A program made the translations under genes and the position numbers. The notes under the pieces are model-generated. The model was not told the DNA's origin. It did no database searches and saw only the letters and a program-made list of their open reading frames with translations. This document shows positions 10,596 through 25,845 of a stretch of 64,000 nucleotides of DNA, piece by piece. Every line of letters starts with the position of its first letter. The stretch's first letter is position 1. The DNA is from Uloborus plumipes (taxonomy: Eukaryota; Arthropoda; Arachnida; Araneae; Uloboridae): the NCBI GenBank assembly GCA_038373865.1, contig JAXGGA010005887.1, positions 1 through 64,000 on the forward strand, read 5' to 3'.

Positions 10596-11095
10596 GTAAG
10601 TTCAATTTCTTTACATAAAATCACTTTTGTGCTAGAAAATTTTCGAATTTTAAAAGAAATAGGTAATTTTATGTTCGTTGCACACATGCAACAACACGCA
10701 TTTTCTACCCATAATTTCTAGCTTTTTGGAATACTGATAAAGTAAGGTGTGCAATTTTTTCTGTAATTTTTTTGACTTACCTACATATTTTTCAAAGCAA
10801 TTTCATAAAAATTGAAAATTAGTATGCTAGTATGTTATTTCTTACCTCTAGCATAAAATTTATGTAGATTTATTTTTCTTCATAATAAATAATAAGATAA
10901 TTAGAACTTGTTCTAATTATGTTGGTAATTCATTTTTAAAATATGGAAATACTATTATAATGGAAGTGTGGAATAAAATACCAACGCTTTATATAACAAT
11001 TTAATATAATGATATACATAATTACGCAAATACAAAATGAAAATTTTATTTATTTATTTTTTATTTTACTCTAAACTTGCCATTTATTTTCTTAG
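10596..11095 (+). other. Possible 5' UTR intron of the piggyBac gene
   Basis: A donor AAAG|GTAAGTT is at 10596 and an acceptor with a T-rich tract, tttattttcttag, ends at 11095, just 1 nt before the favoured transposase ATG at 11097. An ATG frame of 24 codons upstream of the donor would not join in frame, so a leader intron is the simpler reading. This is inference from splice consensus only. Confidence 0.35.
10677..10692. repeat. piggyBac internal palindrome 2
   Basis: GTTGCA-CACA-TGCAAC, the second of three identical-arm palindromes in this element. Confidence 0.7.
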
Positions 11096-11096
11096 A

Positions 11097-13128
11097 ATGG
11101 CATATAGACGTAAGTTTCTGACAGCTCAAGAAATAGAATATCTGATGGATAAGACAGATAGTGAAGATGAAACATATGTTTCCGACGATGAGAGCTTGGC
11201 AGATCCAAATTTTATACCACCTGTTGGTTCAGAAGTAGATAATCTGTTTATTGAGAGCAGTGACGAAAGTGATTCTTCATATGAATATTCAGATGTAAAT
11301 AAGAATAGAAAACGTCAAGAGAGTACTACTATCAATTTTACTGGGGCTCCTGTAAGCGTTCCTGAACTCTCTGTAAGTGTTCGCGGACCCTTTGTTAGTA
11401 CTCCTGGACCCTCTGTGAGTGTTCCCGGACCCTCCGTGAGTGTTCCCGGACCCTCTGCTAGTGCTCTCGGACCTTCTGTTAGTGTTTCCGGACCCTCTGC
11501 TGGTGGTCCTAGTTTCTCAGTTACTCCACCAGCCCTGTCAGTAAAACAAACAAGTCAGAAAAAAAGAAAGACATTTTATGGAGGAAAAAAAATTTGATTT
11601 TGAATCACCAGCAACTTTTTTTCTTGGGTGATTGCACTTTACCACCGGAACTGTTAGAACTAGATACACCATTTCGGTTTTTTTCATTCCTTTTTCCGAA
11701 GGAAATCTTTGAAATGATTAGAAATGAAACAAACTTGTATATTATTCAGAAAAACCCAAATGCAACATTTAATGTAAGTGCTCTAGATGTTCAGCAGTTT
11801 GTTGGTATTGTTTACTTTATGTCTGTAATTCATCTCCCAAGAGTGAAGCACTACTGGTCTGCTTTTACTGGTGTGCCAATTATTCAAGAGAGTATGCCTC
11901 TTAATCAGTTTGAACGAATACGTCAATTTCTTCACTTCAATGATAATACTCAAAACCTTCCCGTTTCTAATCCTGATCGTGATAGACTTTTCAAAATAAG
12001 ACCTCTTCTTGAAAAAATGAATGAAAATTTTAAAAAGGTTCCACTTGAACAGTATTTATGTGTAGATGAACAGATTTGCTCAACAAAGTCTCGAAATTTT
12101 ATGAAGCGATATAATCCAAACAAACCACACAAATGGGGTTACAAAATTCAAGTTTTGAGTGGTGCATCAGGATTTGCCTACAAAATCGAACCAGATTCAG
12201 GCAAAGAAAATGTTACGAAGTTGGGAGAGCCAGATCTTGGTGCAGCATCCAATAATGTGATGCGTTTGGCAAGAATTATTCCTCGTCATAAGAATTACCG
12301 TTTATACTTTGATAATTTTTTTACTTCAATACCTTTGATTGCATATTTGGCGAAGGAGGGCATTCTTAGTTTAGGAACAGTTAGGAGAAACCGCATACCT
12401 AATTGCAAGTTACCCACTGATAAAGAAATGATGAAAAAAGAGCGTGGATCATCAAGTGAATATTGTGCAGCTATTGAAGGGGTTGATATTTCAACAATAT
12501 CTTGGAGAGATAATAAAATTGTTCATTTAGCCTCATCCTTTGCTGGCGAAGAGCCGAAATCAAAAGTTCGAAGATACGATAAATCTAGCAAAAAATACAT
12601 AGAAATTGACCGACCTTTTGTTGTAAGCGAATACAACAGACATATGGGTGGTGTAGATTTAATAAATAGCATTATGGGAAGACAAAAAATATTACTGAGA
12701 AGCAAAAGATGGCAAATTCGTATGTTCTACCACTTTCTAGATTTAGTTATGTCTAATGCTTGGCTACTGTACAAACGCGTACATATGGAGAAAAGAAAAA
12801 ATGAAAAGATGTTGAATTCTTCGGACTTTCGCCTTGAAGTTGCCGAAACTCTCTGTAAAATGAACACTAGGATCAGGGATAACAGAAAAAGAAAAAGCGA
12901 TGTAGAAGAAGGTATACAGGAGAAAAACATAAAGGTCCTGCTCAGCATATACCACCAAAACCAGTACGCCTAGACGAAATTGGACATTGGCCGAACTGGG
13001 CAGATAAAAGAATTAGATGTAAATACCCAAAATGCAAAGGTTTTACACAAACAATTTGTGAGAAATGTGGTGTAGGACTCTGTTATAACAAAAACAACAA
13101 CTGTTTCAAAAATTTCCACATTAATTAA
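11097..13128 (+). pseudogene. piggyBac transposase with two frameshifts
   Basis: The transposase would cut and paste at TTAA. The first segment (ATG 11097 to ~11590) has an acidic N-terminus (DSEDETYVSDDESL) and a low-complexity tract of ~10-residue units rich in GPSVSVP. The catalytic segment (about 11594-12920) has the three piggyBac aspartates in VDEQ (codon 12065), YFDNFFTS (codon 12311) and GGVDLIN (codon 12656). The third segment (to TAA 13126-13128) encodes the C-terminal cysteine-rich zinc finger, CKYPKCKG...CEKCGVGLCY. Frames change at an A8 run (11584-11591) and near an AAAAA run (~12921-12925). All key residues remain, so inactivation looks recent. The start at 11097 is preferred over 11037 because the extra 20 residues are hydrophobic AT-coded filler and an acceptor-like AG precedes it. 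Confidence 0.9.
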
Positions 13129-13168
13129 TATCTTGCAGATTTTGAATTTTTATCCCGTTTTGTATGAT

Positions 13169-13184
13169 GTTGCAGAAATGCAAC
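13169..13184. repeat. piggyBac subterminal palindrome 3
   Basis: GTTGCA-GAAA-TGCAAC lies about 130 bp inside the right terminus and just downstream of the transposase stop. Confidence 0.7.
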
Positions 13185-13199
13185 AAACCCTTTTTTCTC

Positions 13200-13205
13200 A
13201 ATAAA
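13200..13205 (+). terminator. Polyadenylation signal of the piggyBac gene
   Basis: AATAAA about 70 bp after the inferred transposase stop at 13128, and before the right terminus. Confidence 0.6.
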
Positions 13206-13316
13206 TTCATAATTTTTTGCTAAAGATTTTTTTAATTATTTTTCCCATGCTTCAAATACTATTTTCTAGCATGTGAGCAAGTATTTTCAAAATCGGAGTT
13301 GTTGCGATACAAAGGG

Positions 13317-13385
13317 AAACAAACTTTTTTTTGTTTGAAGCATCTCGGCAAGGATACTTTATTACCGTATTTAAAATTTATATCT
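13317..13385. repeat. Type 2 repeat, copy 1 (right part)
   Basis: It resumes the repeat interrupted at 10311, reading aaacaaactttttt and then catctcggcaaggatacttt, parallel to ~57325-57385. The repeat ends soon after. Confidence 0.7.
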
Positions 13386-13900
13386 CCCTCTTTTCGCGCC
13401 GTGCCAGCTTAAGGAGCAAGTTATTAACGTCTCTTGTAAAGTGAACATCAACATGGTAACACTTTATACATTTCGACACTTTTAATAACCACTCTCCAAA
13501 ATTTTACGCAACGCACACAGTAAGGCGCACCATTAATTTCTTAAGTGTTCTGGAAAACTCTTCACTTTAACAGCAAACATGCTTTGTAATATGATGCTTA
13601 AACTGTCGCGAATAGCTTTCATACCAATCAACACGTAAGTTTAAATTAAATGCTCTTAGCGCTCTCTCTCTTCGTCCAAACATTCAAGAGTGATGCGAGA
13701 TGAAATGTCTATCAAAGTAGCCATTACCTGTTTGACCTGTCAAAATCTTGCAAACCCGGATATATTTCTCCCCCAATTATGCATTTCGAGAGATATTTTG
13801 TTCCACAAACCACCGAGGTAATCAAAGCAGAGATCTTGGAAGCGAAGTTCTATTTTAGTTGATGTTTGATAATGCTTGCTTCATTCGAAGTTACGTTGAA

Positions 13901-17130
<3,230 letters not shown>

Positions 17131-17371
17131 CCGTAAAGTCGGGTTACTTGGACCCACAAGGAGGTTACTTGAGCCCACAGTAAAATGATAAAATCTGGGT
17201 TTGGTACTAGCATTAGAGACTGCAGAGTGCTTCTACCTAGAGGAGAAACGAGGAACTACGTGCAAGTCTTCAACTAATAAGTAGATACGTAGATAGACTA
17301 ACCTAGATTTTATCATTTTACTGTAATGGGCTCAAGTAACCCCCTAGGGTCCAAGTAACCCGACTTTACGG
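17131..17371. mobile_element. MITE family H, copy 1
   Basis: Inverted ends CCGTAAAGTCGGGTTACTTG extend for about 65 bp (to ...gtaaaatgataaaatc) and are flanked by TA. Copies are at 29211-29438 and from 63930 to the window end. The arms pair nearly perfectly around a ~110-bp loop. Confidence 0.9.
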
Positions 17372-17373
17372 TA

Positions 17374-18109
17374 CTTACACAATTATTATGTTTTTGATTA
17401 CGCAAAACCTTAAATTATTATAATATTTACATTATTCGTTTTTAAAATATATAACAAGCAGAGGGTACTTGATACATTGATTTACAAAGCTTTTGTAAGA
17501 GAAACAAGAGATATTTCAAAAAATTAATATTTACGTTATATAGAAAGCATTTAATACGTTCTCACGCAAACGAATTGGATGCAATTTGCATGTAAAAGAA
17601 AAATCAAATTTGTGGTGAAAAAAATGTCGAATTTGCAGATATTTAGGTCATTAATCTAGCCCAGCAGGTAGTGACAGTTTTAATGCAAAAATATTTAGTC
17701 TACTACAACCTAGTTCTTATTAGAAAGCAAAAGAGTTTGGTAAACTAGTTTGCTTCTTATTGAGCTCTCTGGTGTATTAATAGTTCGCATCCCCTCTCAA
17801 AACACATAGTGAATCAAACTGACAGAATATTTCTTAACTTTTGAGTGATCGTTTCGTACTGAAAAGCCTTCCCCACCCCTCGCACCATCTTTACCATTTG
17901 TGCAAAAAACCGCGGCTCAGCCTGTGTGCAAAAAATGACAGAAAACTTCAAAGCCTGAAAGCTATTCAGTGTGAAATTTTTTCAAGTATCTATAGATTTT
18001 CCATCCATCTCAGTTTGTTGAATTGGAGTTGACGCTGCTGGCATCAGAAGTAACATTCTGAAAACTCGCAGATTTTCACAAAGCACAAAATGTAAGTTTT
18101 TCAGTAGGG

Positions 18110-18111
<2 letters not shown>
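17374..18111. other. No gene seen
   Basis: Unassigned AT-rich DNA between MITE family H copy 1 and a (TA)n tract. The 63-codon frame at 17841 has no domain. Confidence 0.5.

Positions 18112-18196
<85 letters not shown>
18112..18196. repeat. (TA)n microsatellite
   Basis: An uninterrupted TA tract of about 85 bp. Confidence 0.97.
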
Positions 18197-18197
<1 letters not shown>

Positions 18198-18517
18198 CAA
18201 CAAATATGCTTAAACATTGTATTTATGCTAAGTACTTTTAAAATAATTTGTTTTCCTTAAAGTGTTTGTAAAATAATGCACTTTTTACTCGAATCAAGAA
18301 TAGTTACACTAGTGTTGCCGCACTCCCTCTTATACATATTTATAGCTGTAAGAATTATTTAAAACCAGGTAATAATAATAAATTTAATTAAAAATGCGTT
18401 ACAAGTTGTGAATTTTTACTAAAATACTTTCTGAAAAGCATTACAAGAATAATCTTAAAATACAGTTTGATAGAAACATTGTAACTCAATGAAGTGATTT
18501 TCATCAAAATGATAATG

Positions 18518-18660
18518 CACACTAAAAATAAATGCTGTTTTTGCCGTAACAAACTGCAAAATTGCTCCTTTTATATTTTATTACTGCGCATTTTACAGTT
18601 TTAAACTGGAACCTCTGCTTCCAGAATTGTACTCTAAAAACAACAGGCTATTTTTTGCAG
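18518..18660. mobile_element. CACT(G/A)AAAAATAAA-type MITE, copy 1
   Basis: It contains cactaaaaataaa, then attttacagttttaaactgg and aacctctgcttcc. The same phrases, inverted or direct, occur at 63100-63330, and an end-like fragment is at ~62275-62320. This is a short non-autonomous repeat with degenerate arms. Confidence 0.5.
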
Positions 18661-18839
18661 TGCTGCAATATACCACAAATATGATATCGAAATGAAATTA
18701 TTTCATCAATTTATATTTGTTGAAATATCGTGAGCAATAATAATTTTCTGTTAAGTCAAATCAATCTGATGTGCGTTTTAGTAGACTTTAGATGAAAATA
18801 TGCTTCTTCGTCTATGAGTTATATACAGTAAATGTATCG

Positions 18840-20330
18840 GGTGTATGTAGGGGGCCGTTTAAGTATTTATGAGCCATTATTTTGAAATTTGGACAAGGTG
18901 TGGCAGTGACCATTTTTGATTTTCCTCATTTTTTTTTTTTTTTTTTTGTCAAAGTAGGTCATGAGAAATGAACATTCTGAAGTTTGTAGCCCCCCAAAAA
19001 AATTTTGTTCGTTTGGTAAAAATTCCCAAAGTTTGATGTTATGCAGCGCTTTTTTGGTAAAACGTCTGAAAGACGCATTTCAGTGCGCTGTAGTTTTTTA
19101 CAGAAACGCGACTCTATGGTTATGTTTACATTTATTGATTGTACAATGTGTAGTTATAAGGGCCCCATAGTTATTTGGGTTGGGGTGTGGTGCTTTCTTT
19201 AGTCAAGGGGCCGCAAAGTATGGTTTTTAGACCATTTTCGCTCGACTTTGAACTGCGTTATTTCCCCCCTAAAAGCAACCCCCTGAAATTTTTTTAACAT
19301 ATACTGAAAATTTATACTATGAAGAGAATATGTGGCACGAAAATTGTTTAATATCTCATTGCTTTAAAGAGAAAAAGACTTAGACATTTTTCAATTTTTC
19401 AAAATTTGCGGTTTTTTAATCGCATTTAACTCAAAACAGCAACGCTAGAAAAAAAAAAAAGCTTTTATGGATTATGGAACCCACAGATGAGTAGAATAAC
19501 GTAAAAAAGAAAGTTGCGTGGGGTCTCGTCTCGTTTTCAAGAAAATAATTTTTTTGTAGCTCATTTTAATGCTTTTTTCTCATAGTAAAATGTGTCCATC
19601 AAGTAGGTCAGATCTGCTGAAACTCTAAGTATATAGTAATGACACATTTAAATTTGTATAGGGAAAGAGAAAAAGTCTAAAAACACTTGATTTTGCCTAA
19701 ATTTTTTATAATTTTTAGTTTTTTAATTGCAATTAACTCAAAAAAAACGTGAAATCCTGAGACTATTATTGAATGCACATATTCCGAGCTTTGAAAGATT
19801 GGATAAAGTAAATTCGGTGAGGTATCTTCAGATGCATTCTAGTGGGAGGTCACAGTGACCTCCCTAAAATTTCATGATCGAAAAATGTTACTGATGATTC
19901 GGCAAAGTTGGAAACAATACTGCAACATTGAACTTTTCTATTTATTTATTTTTTTTTCATGTTATGATTATTTTTTTATATTATATGATACCTGCATATG
20001 TGTAAAACGACGTACAAAATAAAGCGGCCAGGGGTCTTTTCTAGTTTTACAGAGAAAATATAGCAGATTTTAATACGTTCTCCCGTAGTAAAATGTGTCC
20101 AGTATGTTGGTCAGATCTGCTAAAACTTAAAATATATGATAATAATTTATTTATCTGTGTATGGTAATTTTTGAGTGAAAAGTAATAGTGAAAAAAAATC
20201 ACAGCATTTAATTGTGTCTGAATTTTTAGAACTTTTAGCCCCGAAAGCAGAATACTGCTAAATCGGCGACGTACGTCGCAGAACAGACATCGCGGTTGCA
20301 GAACAATTCTGTTCAAAATTGAGCTACAAA
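18840..20330. repeat. Degenerate long-unit repeat block
   Basis: Several phrases recur at long spacing: tagtaaaatgtgtcca...ggtcagatctgct at ~19585 and ~20082 (about 500 bp apart), and gttttttaat(c/t)gca(t/a)tt(t)aactcaaaa near 19412 and 19718. The block 19820-19955, containing gggaggtcacagtgacctcc, recurs twice at 26190-26640. No coding signal. Confidence 0.55.
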
Positions 20331-20519
20331 AGAAAAGTTATTGCTCGATGCTCGAAAGCGCGCCAAAAAAAAAAAAACGTTATCGTTCGAAAGCAAAAAA
20401 AAAAGTTTCGTTCGTAGCCCATGTCTGGCAGAGCAGCAGGCAATAATGCCGCCGCCGTATCCAGTGCCGTGAAAATTGCCATATAGACCACAGCAGACGT
20501 GCGGACGACTTGACTTGAG

Positions 20520-23240
20520 TTTCTGAGGACCTTCCTGATTTTTCCGCAGAACTTCAGTGATGACACTTCCGCAGGCTTCGTTTGAAGTTCTGCAGTCCTT
20601 CTTATTTGGACCGCAGAACTTTAGCTACGAAAGTTGCAGTACACATTCGTTATTCAAATAATGTTTCCAACGATTATTTTTTTTCCGCGTGAGAATCGTG
20701 GGGACGCAAACTTAGTCTGAAATTCTGCAAGCCTTCATATTTTGGCCGCAGATCTTAAGTGACGAAGCTTGCGGTAGGTACACAAATCAGTTCTTCAAAT
20801 TATGTTTAAAACAATGTTTTCACAAGAGAATCGCAGGGGCGCAGGTGTTCAATTGAAGTTTTGCAGGTCTTCACATTTTATCCGCAGAACTTCAGTCACG
20901 ACACTTTGTAGTATATATTACTAGAAATTCAGTTATGTTTAAAACCATGTTTCCTCATGAGGGGATGGCGGGGACGCAAGCTTCGCTTGAAATTCTTTGG
21001 GCTTTCACATTTTGGTCGCAGAACTTCAGTGAAGAAGCGTGTAGTACAAATAGTTTTTCAAATTATGTTTAAAGCAATTAATTCCTCCTCGTTAAAGAGT
21101 CGCGGGGAGCGGGATTCGTTTGAAGTTCTGCGGGAGGGGGGGGGGTACACATTTTATCCGCAGAACTTCAGTGACGAAACTTGCAGTACAAACTATAGAA
21201 ATTCAAATTTTGTTTCAAACAATTAATTCTTCCGTGTTAAAGAATCGCGGGAAAACGGGCTTCGTTTGAAATTCTGCGGGCCTACACATTTTCTCCGCAG
21301 AACTTCAGTGACGAAACTTGCGGTACAAATTAGGTATTCGACAATGTTGAAAACATTTTTTCCTCGTGAGAGAATCGCGGGAGGGGGGGGGGAGTACTCG
21401 CTTGAAGTTTCGCGGTTTTTCACATTTTGGCCACCAAACTTCAGGTACGAAACTTCCAGAACAAATTAGCTTTTCAAATTTTCTTTAAAACAATAAATCA
21501 TTACTCATCAATAAATGGCGGGGGGATCGCTTGAAATTCTCATTACATTTTGACAGCAGAACTGCTGTGACGAATCTTACAGAACAAATTAAGATTTAAA
21601 ATAATTTTTCCTACGGAAGAATCGAGGGGACGTCTGTAGTTCTGCGGGACTTATCATTTTGACCGCAAATTAGTTATTCTGATTGTATTAAAAACAATTT
21701 TCCGGTGAGAGAATCGCGGGGGCAAAGCTTTGTTTAACACTAGAACCGCGGGAATTTCGATATACCTAGAACCGCGGAATGGGTCATTTTGACCCCAGAT
21801 GGTAATTCAATGAAATATGCGCAAACGCCTAATTCAGCTGACTAAAATATTTTTTAACAGATTAATAATTAATATTTCTCGGAATTCTACCTAAATTATT
21901 TGTATAAAACAACAGTTATCAACTTTTTTTATTACAATATTGTATTTTTAAAAAATATATTACTTTAAGTATAGTAGCATTTCTCCAACAAAATATACAT
22001 GCAGTTGCTATTTCAAATGGGAAAATAGAGTAAGTAGTTGAATATGTTAAGATATAAAAAACAATAATAATAAGTTTTCTCAGTTAGTTATAGTTTAAAA
22101 AATAATTGACAGTTTGTAAAATGAGTTGTAAATGAAACGTAAGCGTATGCAAATAAGAACTCTGTACTTTGAACAGATCGGTATCTGCAGGTTTTATTTT
22201 TACAATTTTGACGTTGGAATCTATTTTGTTTGCATTTAATTTGCGGTTGTCCGTCGTTTTCATTTGCTGCTTAACACGCTAGAGTTTACTCCTTATTTTT
22301 TTTAATTTATTTATTTTTAATGAGAAAGAACAAACTTTTCTCATGATTTTCCAACTAAGTCTTGAAGTGATGTGTACTAGCCAATTTTTAAGTTTTTGTT
22401 TTACATAAAGCCAAATAATAGGTTGCCATCAAGGTGCAAAATATTTCATGAAAGCTGCTCCTATTTTATGTCAAAACGTAAAAATATCATCATTCCATGA
22501 ACTTAGTTTCTTAGCAATGCATTCTGGAAAAAATATAATTTGCATTCCTTTGCATAAAGTTGGAAGTTTTTAGCAAGGAATATTTTAGGTACGTCAAGAA
22601 TTGATACGGAAGTATTTATTCCGTCTAATGTTGTTTATTAGTACAATAGACCAGTGATTTGAGGTACATGCGCTCTTACGAGACGCCTTGTTGGTTTACT
22701 TCAATGATATTCAGCTGCCGATATGTTTCATCCTCCGCACATTTCTTTATGTAGTTCAATATCAATTTCTTTATAACAGGAATAAAAACACTTGAAGGAC
22801 TATTGTGGATAATACTGCGTTTAGTATTGGGAGCTGGCCCCCTTCTTCCTTCAAAAATCGTACTCTTTGTTCCAATTTGAAAGGAGTTCAAAACTCTCTC
22901 CTCTTTCTCAACTTACTATTTTTCCGCTTTAAATATTTGTGTTGATTTGTTTTTTAAATTTCTTCCCATAAAGTTCTCTGCGGCATTTCACATATTGCCG
23001 CAGAATTGCACTTACGGAACTCGCAGTGAAAATTATTTATTCAAATGATGTTTAAAACAATTTTTTCGCGTAAGAGAAACGCGGGGTGGAGGGGAGAGGA
23101 GTCTCCTTTCAAGTTTTTCGGGATTTCACATTTTGGCAGCAGAATTTCTGACGGAGCTTGAAGTAAAAATTGTCATTCAAATTATTTTAAAACAATTTTT
23201 CCGCTTGAGAGAATCGCGGGGACGAAGTAATTATATTTGA
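20520..23240. repeat. Tandem array, ~135-bp units (satellite-like)
   Basis: The landmark ccgcagaacttcagtgacga recurs in more or less diverged form near 20546, 20609, 20747, 20881, 21015, 21158, 21295, 21430, 21553 and 21660, then near 22997 and 23140. Typical spacing is 134-143 bp. Each unit also carries ttcgtttgaa(a/g)ttctgcggg and agaatcgcgggg. The array is split by foreign sequence at about 21738-22970. Units are diverged, which suggests an old array. Confidence 0.85.
21738..22970. mobile_element. Insertion in the tandem array, piggyBac-like left end
   Basis: TTAA (21734-21737) is followed by CACTAGAACCGCGGGAATTT, and ctagaaccgcgg is repeated 33 bp on, then gggtcattttgaccc. TTAA plus a subterminally repeated end suggests a piggyBac-type element. 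No matching right end was found; array sequence resumes at ~22970. A minus-strand frame at 22676-22891 (71 codons) has no domain I recognise. Confidence 0.5.
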
Positions 23241-24190
23241 AACAATTAATTTCAGGCTAAGATTAGGAAAATAGGTGTAGTCCAAGCCCCCCCCCCCCCT
23301 CCCAATCGGAAAAATGTTTTTTAACATTTGTTCTGAGGTCCGGAAATTAGTTAACGTCCCAATGCCGAGCTTGAACTTTTTGAATTTTGAACTAATTTTC
23401 TGAACCGATGATGAAGTATATATATAGTAAGCATTAATAACATAATTATAAATATATTTGTCAAACTAAAGCATTTAAAATATAAATTAATGAAAACAAA
23501 GCAAGAAGTATTTGCAAACTCATGAAATCTTTCTAATTCAAATTCTTCATAGAAAAATGAAACAAATTTTAAAAATAATTATTGTTTTCACCATGGTATT
23601 AAAAAATTAAGTTGATTTGGTTGGATTTTTGGCATAAAAGCCTTAATAGGCTATATTGAGCCAAACAATTGTTTAAAAGTAAAGGTGTCAAAATGAAAAT
23701 GTTTGAAGAAAGAGCCTATAGAATAAAGAAAATTTTTGCTGAAATCAACACATCAATGAAATTTTAAATTTTGAATAGTAAAAAACAGAATTCCAATCTG
23801 CTGAAGAAGGAACAATTTTCCTAACAAGTCTTTCAAAGAAGGATAAAAAGGATTAAAGAAGTTGAAACGCATATGATTGAAATTTGGACAATCCGCGAGT
23901 AATCTCCATTGTATATGCAAAACTGTCTTATTGACATTACGTGTGTTACATAAGGGAACTAGTTCATGGCAAAACAGATGTCTATGAGTAAATCTGGTGT
24001 GGCCCAAAGAAAAAGGTATTACAACTTCTTTTCTGGTGATCTTTGATGACTTGAAACATTCGTCGAAGGCTGACAACAATGCAAATAATTCCGCGACTCT
24101 CTCTATTCCAGTTCTTAGGGAAAAACACACACACACAGACACACACAGACACACACACAAACAAAGACAGTATGTAAGTACGCAAGCATA
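23241..24190. other. No gene seen; short (CA)n tract
   Basis: A C-run (23288-23300) and a CA-rich microsatellite (about 24123-24163). Open frames crossing the CA tract are low complexity. Confidence 0.5.
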
Positions 24191-24192
24191 TA

Positions 24193-25142
24193 TTTGTTAT
24201 TCCAATGAAAATGGTACAAATCATGTCCGAGGCTTTAGAATCTTTTAAAATAAATTTTAATAACTCCCACCCATTAAGTGTAGTTTTTATTGGTTCTACA
24301 TTTAATTTTGTGCCATCAAGTATCAATTGATTATCTATAATCCATTTAGAAAAGACACAACAAAAATTATCTTTGTCAGAAGAAGGAGAAAATGACGTGT
24401 AACAGCTTCAAACTGTTAGAATTTTAAATGTGATTTAAAATTAAACTGAAATATAACAACAAAATAAATGATACTGCAGCGCACAAAAGTTGCTTCTGAC
24501 ACCATTTCTGCAGTTTATTACGCAAATGAAAAAAAAATTCCACAAAAAACAGTTATTTATCTATGTCCCTAGTTTTTCTATGTTTCGAATTATCCACTCT
24601 GTTACAAGCCTTTGGGAAATAAAATAAACAATTGCATTCAATCGGATATATATTTTTAAAAAATATAGTAGATAAGCTTGTATAACTGCCGTGATTGACT
24701 TGCTACATTGAACTATGTCGTCAACACCCAGGGTGAGCCTCATTCTTTTCTTATGGTAGTTAAGTTGAACTGTTGGATGTCCACTCTGTTACAATCGATT
24801 TCATGATGAAAAAAAGTTATTTTTTTCTTGAAATTGCAGACTGACTTACAGTTTTAGGCTGTTTATTCCGCTTTATGCTTGTTCTGTGATTCTAATTATT
24901 CTTTGTGATTATGAAGATATTTTAAAGACTTATTTGTCCACTCTGTTACACAAAGTGATCAAAATATTTAATATCCTTCCAGAAATGAGTCATGTACTAG
25001 TTATTTACACTTTATTTTCACAAATAAATTGAAACTTAATAAAAAAAAATATGATTAGTTTGCTGAAATTATTTAAATTGATAATCTTAATATAAGTAAA
25101 GAGTTTCAGACGTGATTTGTACCATTTTCGTTGGAATGACCC
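24193..25142. mobile_element. TIR element family J, copy 1 (~950 bp)
   Basis: The ends read TTATTCCAATGAAAATGGTA and, on the reverse strand, GGGTCATTCCAACGAAAATGG, continuing through tacaaatcatgtc. A second copy lies at 34153-35101, collinear throughout. The motif TGTCCACTCTGTTA (first copy with a for t at the first position) recurs at ~24590, 24778 and 24936. There is no long open frame. The right end abuts a (TA)n tract. Confidence 0.85.

Positions 25143-25217
<75 letters not shown>
25143..25217. repeat. (TA)n microsatellite between two TIR elements
   Basis: A TA tract of ~75 bp with one G interruption near 25155. Confidence 0.95.
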
Positions 25218-25218
<1 letters not shown>

Positions 25219-25220
<2 letters not shown>

Positions 25221-25840
25221 GGTCATTCCATAGAAATGTCAACCTCAGCCGAAGAAAAAAAAAATACCGAAGTGAAAAAAGTATCAAAAAATAAATAAAT
25301 ACATCAATAAATAAAAATCATACAACATAAGAAGTTTAAAAAAAATGGAAAAGTATTATAATTATCACTGAGATTAGCTATAACAAATAGTTTGTAGTGT
25401 GTTTACTGCTTGTTATTCGATGGTTACGTTAGTCACGTTACGTTAGTCACACTCCATCTTGAGTAAAAGTGACACTTAAGACTAAAAAAAATTAAGATTT
25501 AATAAATGTGTTTTATGGTTTTAAAAGCCAACTTTACACATTTGTCAAATATATCATTCAATTTTTAACACTTGCTTAACTTTGAGAAATTTTTGCCTCA
25601 CAACATAAGCATTAATTTTCAGGGTTACAAAAAAGTTACGTTAGTCAAGCTGCAATTTTGGTTGAAAAAGTATTTAGTGTCAGTAATTTTGTTTTAAATT
25701 CTTAGAAGAAATGATACATAGATACCATGTACATTGTAAATCCACCAGCATAACTAAAAAAAATATTTTTTATCCTTTAAGGTACAAGTAAAAACAGTTA
25801 CAAAATCAGCTCTGAATGTTACGTTAGTCACTATGGAATG

Positions 25841-25845
<5 letters not shown>
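25219..25845. mobile_element. TIR element family K, 627 bp
   Basis: The ends AGGGTCATTCCATAG and CTATGGAATGACCCT form a perfect 15-bp inverted repeat, with (TA)n on both sides. The motif GTTACGTTAGTCA occurs at ~25423, 25437, 25635 and, at the right end, 25819. No transposase frame. The terminus GGGTCATTCC is shared with family J although the interiors differ. Confidence 0.85.

Larger units (their letters stand above)
10312..13316 (+). mobile_element. piggyBac transposon, 3005 bp, probably defective
   Basis: Terminal inverted repeats are CCCTTTGTATCRC, at 10312-10324 and reverse-complemented at 13304-13316. The left target TTAA (10308-10311) is intact; on the right the sequence goes straight from GGG into AAACAAAC, which equals the expected TTAAACAAAC minus TT. 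The uninterrupted copy of the host repeat (~57320) supports this. Inside are a two-frameshift transposase, a polyadenylation signal and three palindromes of the form GTTGCA-N4-TGCAAC. Confidence 0.92.

Noticed and set aside
17982..18203. Hydrophobic YI-repeat frames over (TA)n tracts (also at 25005-25294)
   Set aside because: Pure translation of TA dinucleotides.
23753..24326. Minus-strand frames of 114-135 codons
   Set aside because: They cross a CA microsatellite that gives VCVCV-type runs, and the remaining parts overlap TIR element J.
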